Source: JAVBNH01 sp031551635 (GTDB taxonomy: Bacteria > Bacillota > Clostridia > Oscillospirales > Acutalibacteraceae). Taken from it: a DNA stretch of 64,000 nucleotides. Location: contig JAVBNH010000008.1 in NCBI GenBank assembly GCA_031551635.1, positions 62,001 through 126,000 on the forward strand. The letters are read 5' to 3'. The notes below the pieces were generated by a model. The model saw nothing but the letters and a program-made list of their open reading frames with translations, ran no database searches and was not told the origin of the DNA. The first letter of the stretch is position 1; each line of letters opens with the position of its first letter. Positions 26,561-35,388 of the stretch are shown one piece after another. A program made the position numbers and the translations under genes.

Positions 26561-27988
26561 TTAGACGCCTTTAACAATTTCCACCTTGATAATATTCGTT
26601 GAACCGCTTGTGTCGAGCGGCAAGCCGGCGGCTATAACCACCTTATCACCGCCGCGGACAAGGTCAATCATCCGCGCGCAGTCAATCGCGTGCGTAAAGA
26701 GGTCGTCCGAGGTGTGCTGATACTTCGCGAGTACCGGATAAACTCCCCACGAGAGCGAAAGCTGATGATAAGTTTTCATTTCCGGTGTCGCGGCGACAAT
26801 AGGCTCTGTCGGGCGGAACTTAGACATACGTCTCGCGGACTGACCGCTCTTGGTCACTACGATTATCGCCTTCGCGTTTATATCCCTCGCAGTGGTGCAG
26901 GCGGCGTCGCATATAGCGTTAGTATTGTCCGAAAAATCCATATCATACTTATATTCACGGTAGGTGTTCATCTCGAATGCATCTTTTTCCGCCTGAGCAA
27001 TGATTCGCGACATGACCTTTACGGCGAGAGCTGGATGCTTACCCATCGCGCTTTCGCCCGATAACATGACCGCCGATGTGCCGTCAAAAACAGCATTCGC
27101 GACATCGGTGATCTCCGCTCTTGTCGGTGAAGTGTTTGTAACCATCGACTCGAGCATCTGTGTGGCGGTAATTACCATTTTGCCGGAGGTGTAGCAACGC
27201 CTTATGAAGCGCTTTTGCAAACCCGGAAGCCTCTCGAATTCAATTTCAACGCCCATATCGCCGCGCGCAACCATAATTCCGTCGGAAACAGAGAGAATTT
27301 CCTCAAAGTTTTCAACGCCTTCAAGGCTTTCAATTTTTGAGATGACCTTGATATTATGTCCGCCGTTATAATCAATAAATTTCCGCAATTGAATGATATC
27401 ATCTTTCCTGCGCACAAAGGAAGCCGCGATAAAATCAACATTATTTTCAATAGCGAACAATATATCAGCTTTATCGGCGTCGCTTAGATAAGGTAAATTC
27501 AAGCTGACCTTGGGTATATTTATTCCCTTGTGATTGCTGACTTCTCCGCCGTTTGTAACATGGCAGCGAATGTCGGTTTCATTCGTTTCGATTACATTCA
27601 GCGAAATTCTTCCGTCATCGATGAGAATTGTCATATCGGCGCTGAGCTGTGCGGGAAGGTTTTCGCAGGTAATTGAAGCAATTTTTTCGTCCCCGAGAAC
27701 CTCTTTTGCAGTTAGGGTAAACTCGTCGCCGGTTCTCAGGATAGCCTTATCATTTTTAAAATTTTTCAGTCGTATTTCCGGTCCCTTTGTGTCAAGCAAA
27801 ACCGCAGCGGGAATCCCCATCTCATCACGGATTTGTCTGAAAAGCTCAACAGCTTTCTTGTGAGACTCATGGGTGCCGTGCGAAAAATTCAAGCGCGCGA
27901 CATTCATGCCATTCTGAAGCATTTCGCGCAAAACCTGCTCGTTACAGCTTGAAGGCCCCAGAGTACAGACAATTTTAGTTTTTTTCAT
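26561..27988 (-). CDS. pyk: Pyruvate kinase
   Basis: The 475-residue glycolytic enzyme transfers phosphate from phosphoenolpyruvate to ADP. It shows KTKIVCTLGPSS at the N-terminus, ARLNFSHGTH, the active-site signature VISKIESLEGVENF with catalytic Lys and Glu (about 213-226), MVARGDMGVEI and ATQMLESM. It ends after the C domain, without the extra PEP-utilising domain seen in Bacillus pyruvate kinase. A GAGGAAA ribosome site precedes the ATG. It lies 66 bp after a flavoprotein gene and 38 bp before ppa, all on the same strand. Confidence 0.96.
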   Translation of the reverse strand: MKKTKIVCTLGPSSCNEQVLREMLQNGMNVARLNFSHGTHESHKKAVELFRQIRDEMGIPAAVLLDTKGPEIRLKNFKNDKAILRTGDEFTLTAKEVLGDEKIASITCENLPAQLSADMTILIDDGRISLNVIETNETDIRCHVTNGGEVSNHKGINIPKVSLNLPYLSDADKADILFAIENNVDFIAASFVRRKDDIIQLRKFIDYNGGHNIKVISKIESLEGVENFEEILSVSDGIMVARGDMGVEIEFERLPGLQKRFIRRCYTSGKMVITATQMLESMVTNTSPTRAEITDVANAVFDGTSAVMLSGESAMGKHPALAVKVMSRIIAQAEKDAFEMNTYREYKYDMDFSDNTNAICDAACTTARDINAKAIIVVTKSGQSARRMSKFRPTEPIVAATPEMKTYHQLSLSWGVYPVLAKYQHTSDDLFTHAIDCARMIDLVRGGDKVVIAAGLPLDTSGSTNIIKVEIVKGV

Positions 27989-28054
27989 TTTTATTTCCTC
28001 TCAAATATATTGTTTCCATCTATCTTAAATGTATTTTTATGATAAAGTATGGCA

Positions 28055-29662
28055 CTATTCTTCGTCTTTCAAAACGGCTTCAGCGCTCTTAATTCCGTCC
28101 GCTGCGGCAGAGACAATGCCTCCGGCGTATCCCGCACCCTCACCGCAGGGATAAAGACCGCGGATATTTGATTGCAAAAACTCATCGCGTACGATTCTCA
28201 CCGGCGAGGAGCTTCTCGATTCCGGCGCTGTCAATACTGCCTCAGGCATCGCGAAGCCCTTGAGCTTTGTGTCAAAATTTCTGATTGCCATTCTTATCGA
28301 ATCACAGACAAACGCGGGCAGACAGGCTGATATTTCGCCGGGAACAACACCTGTCGGGCAGCTCGGTTTAACAGAAGCAAACTTTTTTGACGCATTACCG
28401 CCGAGAAAATCTCCCACAAGCTGGGCAGGCGCACTGTAAGACTCTCCACCTGCAAAGAATGCCGAACGCTCGATTTTCCTTTGCATTTCAATGCCTGCAA
28501 GGGGATGCCCGCTCTCAAAATTTTCAGGCTCGATTCCGACAAGTATTGCCGAATTCGCATTTTCACCGTCACGCTTATACTCACTCATCCCATTGACCAC
28601 AACGCCGCCCTCCTCAGAGGAAGCTGTGACGACATAGCCGCCTGGACACATGCAGAAGGTATAGCCGCCTCGTCCATGCAGAGGGTGATTCGATAGCTTA
28701 TAATCAGCCGCGCCGAGATGCTTATTCATAAACTGAGCGCCATACTGAACTTTATTTATAAGCTCCTGCGGGTGCTCAATTCTCGTTCCGACAGAAAAAG
28801 CCTTCTGAGTAAATTCGACACCCTGAGCATATAATGATTCAAAAGTATCCCTTGAGGAGTGACCGATACAAAGCACGGCGCAGTCGGTTTCGATATCGGC
28901 AAGCGAGCCGTTTCTGTCGCGATAAGTTATCCCGTGAATATGGCTGTTAGCGATAATCAATTTTTCGAGTCTGCATCCGAAATGAACTTCTCCGCCGAGC
29001 TCAATTATCCTTTTTCGCATATTTTTCACAACATCGCAGAGCTTATCTGTCCCTATATGCGGACGCGAGGAATACTTTATTTCCTCAGGAGCACCGAAGG
29101 ATAGAAAAAGATTAATAACTTCCCTTGTCCGCGGTTCTTTTATACCGGTATTGAGTTTGCCGTCAGAAAAAGTACCCGCGCCACCCTCGCCGAACTGGAC
29201 ATTTGAATCGGTGTTGAGATTTCTATGCTTCCAAAATGTTTTTACATCTTCTTTTCGCGTGTCAACATCATTTCCGCGTTCGATAATAATGGGTCTGAGT
29301 CCCGCTAGAGCAAGCATGTATGAGCAAAACATCCCCGCCGGACCGAAACCGACGACAACGGGACGGAATTTCGAGACACGCTTATTTTCGGGTAAAACAT
29401 ATTTATAATGCATGATTTTCGCGCATTTATTTTCATTGAAGCGAGCTGCAACACTACCTTCATCACCGGAGAGCTCAATATCAGCGGAATAAATCATCTT
29501 AATATTATTCTTTTTGCGAGAATCGATGGATTCCCTTGCGATTTCAAAGCTTACAATGTCGCAAAGCGGTATATCCAGCTCCTTTGCAGCTTGTTTTTTT
29601 ATATCTTCGGCATTACAGCCGATTCTCATTGAAATTTCATTAAGTCTAAGAATAAATACCAC
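28055..29662 (-). CDS. COG2509-type FAD-dependent dehydrogenase
   Basis: The 535-residue flavoprotein has a small N-terminal domain (1-95; a motif like SFEIARESIDSRKK) and the FAD-binding loop VVVGFGPAGMFCSYML (about 103-118). A conserved NVQFGEGGAGTFSDGKLNTG block (about 153-172) and a C-terminal PCGEGAGYAGGI segment that closes the FAD site follow. These match the uncharacterised FAD/NAD-utilising dehydrogenase group COG2509. The start is GTG at 29662; the next in-frame ATG has no ribosome site and would cut conserved sequence. It lies 22 bp after a second flavoprotein gene. Substrate unknown. Confidence 0.82.
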   Translation of the reverse strand: MVFILRLNEISMRIGCNAEDIKKQAAKELDIPLCDIVSFEIARESIDSRKKNNIKMIYSADIELSGDEGSVAARFNENKCAKIMHYKYVLPENKRVSKFRPVVVGFGPAGMFCSYMLALAGLRPIIIERGNDVDTRKEDVKTFWKHRNLNTDSNVQFGEGGAGTFSDGKLNTGIKEPRTREVINLFLSFGAPEEIKYSSRPHIGTDKLCDVVKNMRKRIIELGGEVHFGCRLEKLIIANSHIHGITYRDRNGSLADIETDCAVLCIGHSSRDTFESLYAQGVEFTQKAFSVGTRIEHPQELINKVQYGAQFMNKHLGAADYKLSNHPLHGRGGYTFCMCPGGYVVTASSEEGGVVVNGMSEYKRDGENANSAILVGIEPENFESGHPLAGIEMQRKIERSAFFAGGESYSAPAQLVGDFLGGNASKKFASVKPSCPTGVVPGEISACLPAFVCDSIRMAIRNFDTKLKGFAMPEAVLTAPESRSSSPVRIVRDEFLQSNIRGLYPCGEGAGYAGGIVSAAADGIKSAEAVLKDEE

Positions 29663-29684
29663 TCATTCCGTGTTTTAAAGGTCA

Positions 29685-30935
29685 TTATATTGCGTTTGCG
29701 GCATTTTCACCGGCAAGCATACTGCTAGAAAAAGCCCAGTGAAGATTATATCCCCCGCATCGCCCGTCAATGTCCAGCACCTCGCCGCAGCAATATAATC
29801 CTGGCAGGCTTTTCGCTTCAAGAGTTTCCCCTGAGAATTGAGAGCAGTCCGCGCCGCCGCCTGTTACCTGAGAATTATCAAAGCTTCCGACACCGCTGAG
29901 AGTAAACGAGAACTTTTTAATAATTTTTACAATCCGCTCAATATCCTGAGGTTTCAGCGACGAAAAAGTTGAATTCTGCGACAATTGGCTGGATTTTAAT
30001 ATCGCAAAACCGAGATTTTTCGGCAGATGACCGATGAGAAAACTTCCGAGCAGCCTTGAGGGATATGCTTTCGCATGATAACTGAGGATTTCAATCAGCT
30101 CACCCTCCCCTGTACCGGGCAGACAATCCAGATGCAGCTTCAATAATGTGTTTTTACCGCTGTAAATACACTTTGAAGCGAAACGCGATATTTGCAGAAC
30201 AGGAATTCCGGAAACACCGTTTTCGTTAAACTGTACCTCACCTGTTTCGTTAGCAATAGCATTATTTCCCTCGCAAAGCGAAACACCGCAAACAGCCCTA
30301 GTGCCCTTTAAAAGCTTGGGATAATCGTTTAGTATAAGCGAGGTAAGGCATGGAAAAACAGGATTGATTTTAATCCCCAGCGAATTCAAAAGCTCGTAAC
30401 CGCTGCCGTCACAGCCTAATTTTCGGGCCGATTTTCCGCCGGTTGAGATTATTACCTTTCTAGTGACAACATTATCATTCAAAATAAAAATATTTTTTTG
30501 TTTTTTAATCGAACAAATTTTAGTGTCCGTAAAAATTGAAATCATGGGATTTTCTTCAATTGCGAAGCGAAGGGTATCAAGCACTGAGGAAGCCTGAAAG
30601 CTTGCGGGATAAAGCCTGCCTGAACCGTCATTTTGTAAATATAACCCTAAACTACTGAAAAAATTTTCAAAACGCTCACTTGACAGACGCGAAAGAACAT
30701 CAGCCGCGAAGTCCCGGTTGCCATAATAATCCTCGGGGCGTATTTCAGCATTTGAAATATTGCAACGCCCGTTTCCTGTTACGAGAATTTTTTGCCCAAG
30801 CCTTGAAAGAGAATCAAAAATCGCTATTTTCGCTTTTCTATTTTTATTTTTCTCAAAATAATTACAGGCGGAAACAGCGGCGCAAAGCCCGGAAGCCCCG
30901 CCGCCGATTACAGCGATATCAAAGCATTTTTCCAT
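29685..30935 (-). CDS. HI0933/BaiN-family flavoprotein
   Basis: The protein is 416 residues from the ATG at 30935 (an upstream TTG adds four). It has FAD motif IAVIGGGASGLCAAVSA at the N-terminus, GQKILVTGNGRCNISN (about 47-62), a central beta-rich insertion and the C-terminal GLYCCGEVLDIDGRCGGYN (about 380-398). These are hallmarks of the HI0933 / BaiN / YhiN family. BaiN takes part in bile acid reduction in gut Clostridia, but most members have no proven role. It is followed by another flavoprotein, pyk and ppa on the same strand. A hairpin upstream separates it from the secreted protein gene at 31.2-31.6 kb. Confidence 0.85.
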   Translation of the reverse strand: MEKCFDIAVIGGGASGLCAAVSACNYFEKNKNRKAKIAIFDSLSRLGQKILVTGNGRCNISNAEIRPEDYYGNRDFAADVLSRLSSERFENFFSSLGLYLQNDGSGRLYPASFQASSVLDTLRFAIEENPMISIFTDTKICSIKKQKNIFILNDNVVTRKVIISTGGKSARKLGCDGSGYELLNSLGIKINPVFPCLTSLILNDYPKLLKGTRAVCGVSLCEGNNAIANETGEVQFNENGVSGIPVLQISRFASKCIYSGKNTLLKLHLDCLPGTGEGELIEILSYHAKAYPSRLLGSFLIGHLPKNLGFAILKSSQLSQNSTFSSLKPQDIERIVKIIKKFSFTLSGVGSFDNSQVTGGGADCSQFSGETLEAKSLPGLYCCGEVLDIDGRCGGYNLHWAFSSSMLAGENAANAI

Positions 30936-30969
30936 AATTCCATCCAATTAATTTATCCTTTCAATAAAT

Positions 30970-31020
30970 AAGCCGAGTGAAAAATACCGAAACCGATATG
31001 CTTCACTCGGCTTATCTGCC
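30970..31020 (-). terminator. Hairpin upstream of the flavoprotein operon
   Basis: AAGCCGAGTGA (30970-30980) pairs with TCACTCGGCTT (31003-31013). On the minus strand a short ATTTATT follows the stem. It probably ends the transcript of the secreted protein gene. A second 11-bp palindrome lies at 31095-31124. Confidence 0.5.
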
Positions 31021-31173
31021 GCAAAAACACTTAATAAAGCTTAGGTAAGCATTAATACAATTAAAATTTACTCACTTTTTTATATTCATTGATTTTACAA
31101 AGCTTGATATAAGAAGCTTTGTAAACGAAAAATTCCGGCTCTGTCTGAGAACAATGAGTTAATCACTGTTCAC

Positions 31174-31638
31174 TTAGCCGCCGATATTGAAGCCGTTGCC
31201 GAAAATATCGGTGAACCATTGAACCAGCTTTGTAACAAAAGTAATCAACCAATCAAACAAACCGGCTTTTTCGACTTCAAAAACAGTTGTTACTTTAACC
31301 TCTGTCTCTTTTACAATATTCTCTATTGTAAAAACTCTTATATCATAATAACCGGGAAAATATTCCTCAACATCGTCAGTTTCATAAAAAATCATGCCGT
31401 CAACGGAAACGGTCGCCGATTTTACCGAATAGCCGTCCTTGCCTTGAATATAGAATCTGAAATTCTCTCCGCGGGGGACAAAAACATCATAACCCTCAAG
31501 TGGTTCGCAGATGAACATATCATTTTCGGCAGGAAGTTTAACATAACACAATTGAGTCGGTGCGTCAGCCGCGACAAAAAGTGACAGAGAGCAGAATAAT
31601 AAAGAAACAACGAGTAAAATTGAAATATTACGTTTCAT
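31174..31638 (-). CDS. Small secreted protein of unknown function
   Basis: The 154-residue protein has a signal peptide (MKRNISILLVVSLLFCSLSL, cleavage near AADA at 25). A beta-rich middle part follows with FVPRGENFRFYIQGKDGYSV, resembling an Ig-like or surface repeat fold. The C-terminus is amphipathic and aromatic (LFDWLITFVTKLVQWFTDIF) and ends in NGFNIGG. Similar C-terminal tails occur in Clostridia secreted proteins of unknown role. GGAGG lies ahead of the ATG. It is divergent from the 308-residue protein gene, which also has an N-terminal membrane segment. Confidence 0.6.
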   Translation of the reverse strand: MKRNISILLVVSLLFCSLSLFVAADAPTQLCYVKLPAENDMFICEPLEGYDVFVPRGENFRFYIQGKDGYSVKSATVSVDGMIFYETDDVEEYFPGYYDIRVFTIENIVKETEVKVTTVFEVEKAGLFDWLITFVTKLVQWFTDIFGNGFNIGG

Positions 31639-31872
31639 CTAATAGACCTCCAAAAATCAGCGCCACAGAAGGCGCATATTATTACAGGTTAATTATATCG
31701 CACTTTGCGGGGAAAAGCAAGATATTTTTCTAAAAAATCCATAATTCTTTGCAAATTATTATTAATCATTTATGAACAATCCGCATTATTTTGATTAATT
31801 TTATACAGATTTATTGCTTTTATACTTCCTTTCTATTAAAATTATTACATCAGCCATCGGAGGAAAACATTA

Positions 31873-32799
31873 ATGAACAAAAAGAAAATTTTCACTTTTA
31901 TTTTTATCGGCGTTCTGCTCTTGACTCTTGTTGTTTTTGTTTCTTACAAAAACATAAGAGATAATAATTCCCATCAGCAGACAAGCACTTCACCGTCAAG
32001 CGGAAATATCACAACACAAAGTGCTGCGTCCGGTACAACAGTGGCTCCGGCAACAACTCAAAACGCCAATACGACCATAGCGCAAACACAATCTCCCGCC
32101 GCAACGACTCTGCCGGCGGCAACTACGGTTGAATCCGCAACCGAAATCAAAAAGCCTGAAAGCAAAAAAGAAATTATCGAGCTTTATGCGTCTGCTGTCA
32201 ATCAGGTCAAGAGTTCGGCGAAAAGCGTCGCGAATGTTTATAATAACAATGAGAATTACGAGGGCATCAAAAACATAGGCAACAACGCTGTGCTTGAGGG
32301 ACTGGCAAAAACACTTTTCGGTATGTTTATGGTTGAATCCAATGAAAGAACCGATTATACTTCAAGGGAAGATATAATAGCTCATTTTCCGCCGTTAGCC
32401 GTTTCAACTGTGAGCCTGACGGAAGCAATGTTCGAGAGCGCGACAATTTCCGACAAGGGCGACAGCTTTGAAATATTCCTGAAAACCTCTTCAACCAGAG
32501 AAAATCCTGAGCTAAATCCGACTCAGGGCAGCGGCGCTTTCGGAAATGCTTTTTCTGTGCTTGACCTCAGTGTTGTGACAAATTCCGTTAAAAATTTTCC
32601 TGTGACGCTGGACGGTATCGCTCTAAAATACTTCGAGGGCACGATAAAGTGCGTTATCGACAAAACAAGCGGTAATATAAAGACTCTTGAGCAATACGCG
32701 CCAATGATCATACATATGGACAGCGTAAAAATGCTCGCGAAAATCGAAGGTATTGACATCGGTCTGGCGATAACTGACAGATGGGAAGTACAGTTTTAA
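31873..32799 (+). CDS. Membrane-anchored protein with Thr-rich linker, unknown function
   Basis: The 308-residue protein has an N-terminal membrane anchor (about 5-25), a Thr/Ala/Gln/Ser-rich linker (about 36-90) and a globular C-terminal domain (about 95-308) with no family I recognise. The globular part has alternating hydrophobic strands (FEIFLKTSS, VTLDGIALKYFEGTIKCVID), suggesting an extracytoplasmic beta-rich fold that may bind a ligand. CGGAGGA lies 8 nt before the ATG. Its TAA stop overlaps the first base of a foldback element. Confidence 0.55.
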   Translation: MNKKKIFTFIFIGVLLLTLVVFVSYKNIRDNNSHQQTSTSPSSGNITTQSAASGTTVAPATTQNANTTIAQTQSPAATTLPAATTVESATEIKKPESKKEIIELYASAVNQVKSSAKSVANVYNNNENYEGIKNIGNNAVLEGLAKTLFGMFMVESNERTDYTSREDIIAHFPPLAVSTVSLTEAMFESATISDKGDSFEIFLKTSSTRENPELNPTQGSGAFGNAFSVLDLSVVTNSVKNFPVTLDGIALKYFEGTIKCVIDKTSGNIKTLEQYAPMIIHMDSVKMLAKIEGIDIGLAITDRWEVQF

Positions 32800-32925
32800 T
32801 ACTAGGTTCAGATTAAAAAGTAGATAAAATATAGTTTTTTAATCTGAACTTAGAGTTTGCTAACGTTCATAAATAAAGGCTTCTGTGGAAATATTTTTAT
32901 CTACTGTTTAATCGGAGTTTGGTAT
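32799..32925. mobile_element. Foldback MITE-like element, copy 1
   Basis: The 127-bp element has imperfect terminal inverted repeats of about 34 bp. Both ends start ATAC and share GATTAAA, then AGTAGATAAAA, when read inward. A second stem inside the left half (32802-32819 with 32836-32853) has 18 bp with one mismatch. It fills the gap between two convergent genes almost exactly. The ends resemble those of the elements at 42186 and 49391. Confidence 0.65.
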
Positions 32926-32929
32926 AAGT

Positions 32930-33883
32930 TTAAATTTCGTCTAAAAAATATGCGTTCGTAAATGCCTTTTTACCCTCAGCGTCAACCAGTTCAAGTCTGA
33001 AATAAATATCCTCCGCATTCACCGGAAATTCCGCCTCGCTCAGCTTTTCGTCTGAAGCGGGGAATATTCTTTTATGGTTTCTTCCGCCGTTGATGAAAGC
33101 AATCGAGCTCACCGGAGAACACTTGATATGAACAACACTGTCCTCAATATACAGCTCCTTGATTTCAGGAGCGCGGGAGGCATAAAAGTTGCCGTTTTTC
33201 AGTGAATTAATAATGTTTTCGTAATTGAGACTTTCCGCTTTAATCATGGTGAAGCCGCCAAAGGAATCCCAATAAGGCGAGCCGAACTCATGACGGTTAT
33301 GGTTGTCGTCGGTCGCGGTGCAGTAAATACGTTTACCCATGCGCAGAAGGTCGTCATAAACGCAGCCGGTCTCCTCCGCGTGACCTGTCTGATAAGTACC
33401 GAAATTGAAAATTTCTAAGGCAAAAATTCCTTCTATATGCCTATAGTCGTCAAGATTCTGCATTGACCAGTGAGGGTGATTATAGCTCACGATAAAGCCT
33501 TCCTCAACCATGGATTTCACATATTCCATGATTTTTTTCGTCTCTTTATATGGCGCGTATGGAAAAGGTATATTAACCTCAGTCCGCCTATCCGGATTAG
33601 TGTCGTAAAAATTTAAGTGCCAGCATTTAACAAGATTCCGCGAAATTTCATGGGGGCGGGAAATATCGGCCTCGAAGCCGTTGAGGGCGAGAAAAGCCGC
33701 ATCACTCAGTTCATTATGCTTGATATATTTATCATGGTCGGTAAATGCCACAATAGAATACCCGGCATCAGTGTAGTATTTTTTTATTTCCTCAGGTGTC
33801 AGCCGTCCGTCTGAAAGCGTTGTATGACAATGTAAATTTGCCTTATAAAAATTCCCGGATTCGCTGATTAAATGTTTTTTCAC
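32930..33883 (-). CDS. PHP-domain phosphoesterase
   Basis: The 317-residue protein starts with the PHP metal motif ANLHCHTTLSDGRLTPEE (His residues near 18 and 20), followed by VAFTDHDKYI (about 45-54) and NGFEADI. YNHPHWS (about 155) and TATDDNHN (about 205) supply further metal ligands. PHP proteins hydrolyse phosphoesters using two or three metal ions. The start is GTG with GGGGAG 7 nt upstream. It begins 4 bp after the GPH symporter stop, the last gene of a GH30-symporter-PHP operon, which hints at a sugar-phosphate or glycan-related substrate. Confidence 0.8.
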   Translation of the reverse strand: MKKHLISESGNFYKANLHCHTTLSDGRLTPEEIKKYYTDAGYSIVAFTDHDKYIKHNELSDAAFLALNGFEADISRPHEISRNLVKCWHLNFYDTNPDRRTEVNIPFPYAPYKETKKIMEYVKSMVEEGFIVSYNHPHWSMQNLDDYRHIEGIFALEIFNFGTYQTGHAEETGCVYDDLLRMGKRIYCTATDDNHNRHEFGSPYWDSFGGFTMIKAESLNYENIINSLKNGNFYASRAPEIKELYIEDSVVHIKCSPVSSIAFINGGRNHKRIFPASDEKLSEAEFPVNAEDIYFRLELVDAEGKKAFTNAYFLDEI

Positions 33884-33887
33884 AAAG

Positions 33888-35357
33888 CTACTCCCCTTTT
33901 ATTTTATGTTTGTCTTCCGCCGGTTCATTTTTATTTTCTGCTCTTTGTTTGAGTGTTTCAATAATTTCGCTGTGTTTTTTCTCATTCAAATTATAAAACA
34001 GTAACGGGATTATCGAGAGTATAGAGCTGCCGACTGTTGAATAAATCAGCCACTTATAAATCGGAGTTCTGACTGCCGGACTTTTAAGCACGTTGTAGTC
34101 TGTGCCGAGACCGTATCTTTTAAACATATAAGGCGAAATCAACTCAGTAAGCAGAGCGAAACCGCCGGTCAGCATCATTCCGAATTGGGTGATGAATCCC
34201 TCCAACCGCTGCTCGGTTTTGTACTGCTGATAATCAAAAATATCAGCCATCATCGACTGCTGGCAAACATATTCCGAACCCTTGAAAAGATTGGAAATAT
34301 AAAGGCTGCCGATTAGTAAAACCGGATTGTCAAGAGAGAAATTCATCAGATAGGAAAAAATCGTGTAGCCTATAGCGCCGTACAAAAGGATATTCTTTTT
34401 TCCGAGCCACTGCGTGAGCTTTGGCGCAAGCAGCATTCCCGGAATCGAAGCGGTGCCGATAATTGATGAAAACAGAGCGACATAATTGTCATTTTGCAAA
34501 TTATAGTGCGCGTACCAGCTCGGAATCTGCCCGGTACCGTATTTTAATGCACCCAGAATTGTAAATAAATTTATAATCCAGAAATATTTATTCGCCAAAA
34601 GATGCTTCAACCCGCTCTTAAAAGGCACCTTTGCTACATAGGTTTTCGGCACAATTATCCTTTCATTCGTATCCCTGAAAGTCCAAAGTCCGATTAACAC
34701 ACCGACTACCGCGAAAATTGGAATCAGAATCCGGTAGGGTGCGATTTTGTCAAGTCCGCCAAGCATCTGCGCGAAAACAGGAAACACAATAGCGACAATC
34801 GAAGGACCGAGATTGTAAATAAAAGCACTGATTGACAAGAGCTGCGTACGTTCCTGTGAGTTCGGAGAAAGAACCTGACCGAGATTCGCATAAGCGGAGG
34901 AATAAAGCGACTGAAACAGCATCAGCACCGTCGAAACCAGCGTTATCAATATCATTTTTGTATTGTACTGCGCGGAGCCGGGGATAAATGCCATTAAAAT
35001 AAGCAGCAGGACAGTCGGAAAACCGGTATAAAGCAGATACGGGCGAAATTTGCCGTATTTGCTCTTTGTGTTGTCGATAATCATGCTGACGAAGGGTGTT
35101 TTTATCAGATTAATCAGGTTAACGACAGTATTCATCAGCGCGAGATGGTCGGGCGAAATGCCGTAAATCGCACCATTCAGATAATAAGGCTGCTTCAGAT
35201 TCACTTGCAAAAGCAGTGAATTGACCGTATTTACACCTATACCGCCGAAGCTGTAGGCGCAAAATTCTTTATTCGGAATATATTTCCCCTCTGCGGGAGT
35301 GTTCCAGTTTGTTTTTACTCCTGAAATCAGACTACGAACCTTTTGAATCGCTCCCAT
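33888..35357 (-). CDS. GPH-family sugar:cation symporter (MFS_2)
   Basis: The 489-residue protein has about 12 transmembrane helices. Typical glycoside-pentoside-hexuronide symporter segments are seen: NKEFCAYSFGGIG near the start, TKSKYGKFRPYLL after helix 2 to 3 (about 103-115) and QSMMADIFDYQQYKT (about 365-379). These transporters import glycosides or uronides with sodium or protons. GAGGAGG precedes the ATG. It lies between a GH30 gene and a PHP gene with short gaps, so it probably imports the oligosaccharide that the intracellular GH30 enzyme cuts. Confidence 0.85.
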   Translation of the reverse strand: MGAIQKVRSLISGVKTNWNTPAEGKYIPNKEFCAYSFGGIGVNTVNSLLLQVNLKQPYYLNGAIYGISPDHLALMNTVVNLINLIKTPFVSMIIDNTKSKYGKFRPYLLYTGFPTVLLLILMAFIPGSAQYNTKMILITLVSTVLMLFQSLYSSAYANLGQVLSPNSQERTQLLSISAFIYNLGPSIVAIVFPVFAQMLGGLDKIAPYRILIPIFAVVGVLIGLWTFRDTNERIIVPKTYVAKVPFKSGLKHLLANKYFWIINLFTILGALKYGTGQIPSWYAHYNLQNDNYVALFSSIIGTASIPGMLLAPKLTQWLGKKNILLYGAIGYTIFSYLMNFSLDNPVLLIGSLYISNLFKGSEYVCQQSMMADIFDYQQYKTEQRLEGFITQFGMMLTGGFALLTELISPYMFKRYGLGTDYNVLKSPAVRTPIYKWLIYSTVGSSILSIIPLLFYNLNEKKHSEIIETLKQRAENKNEPAEDKHKIKGE

Positions 35358-35388
35358 ATCACTTACCTCCTCAAACGCATTAAAAAGC

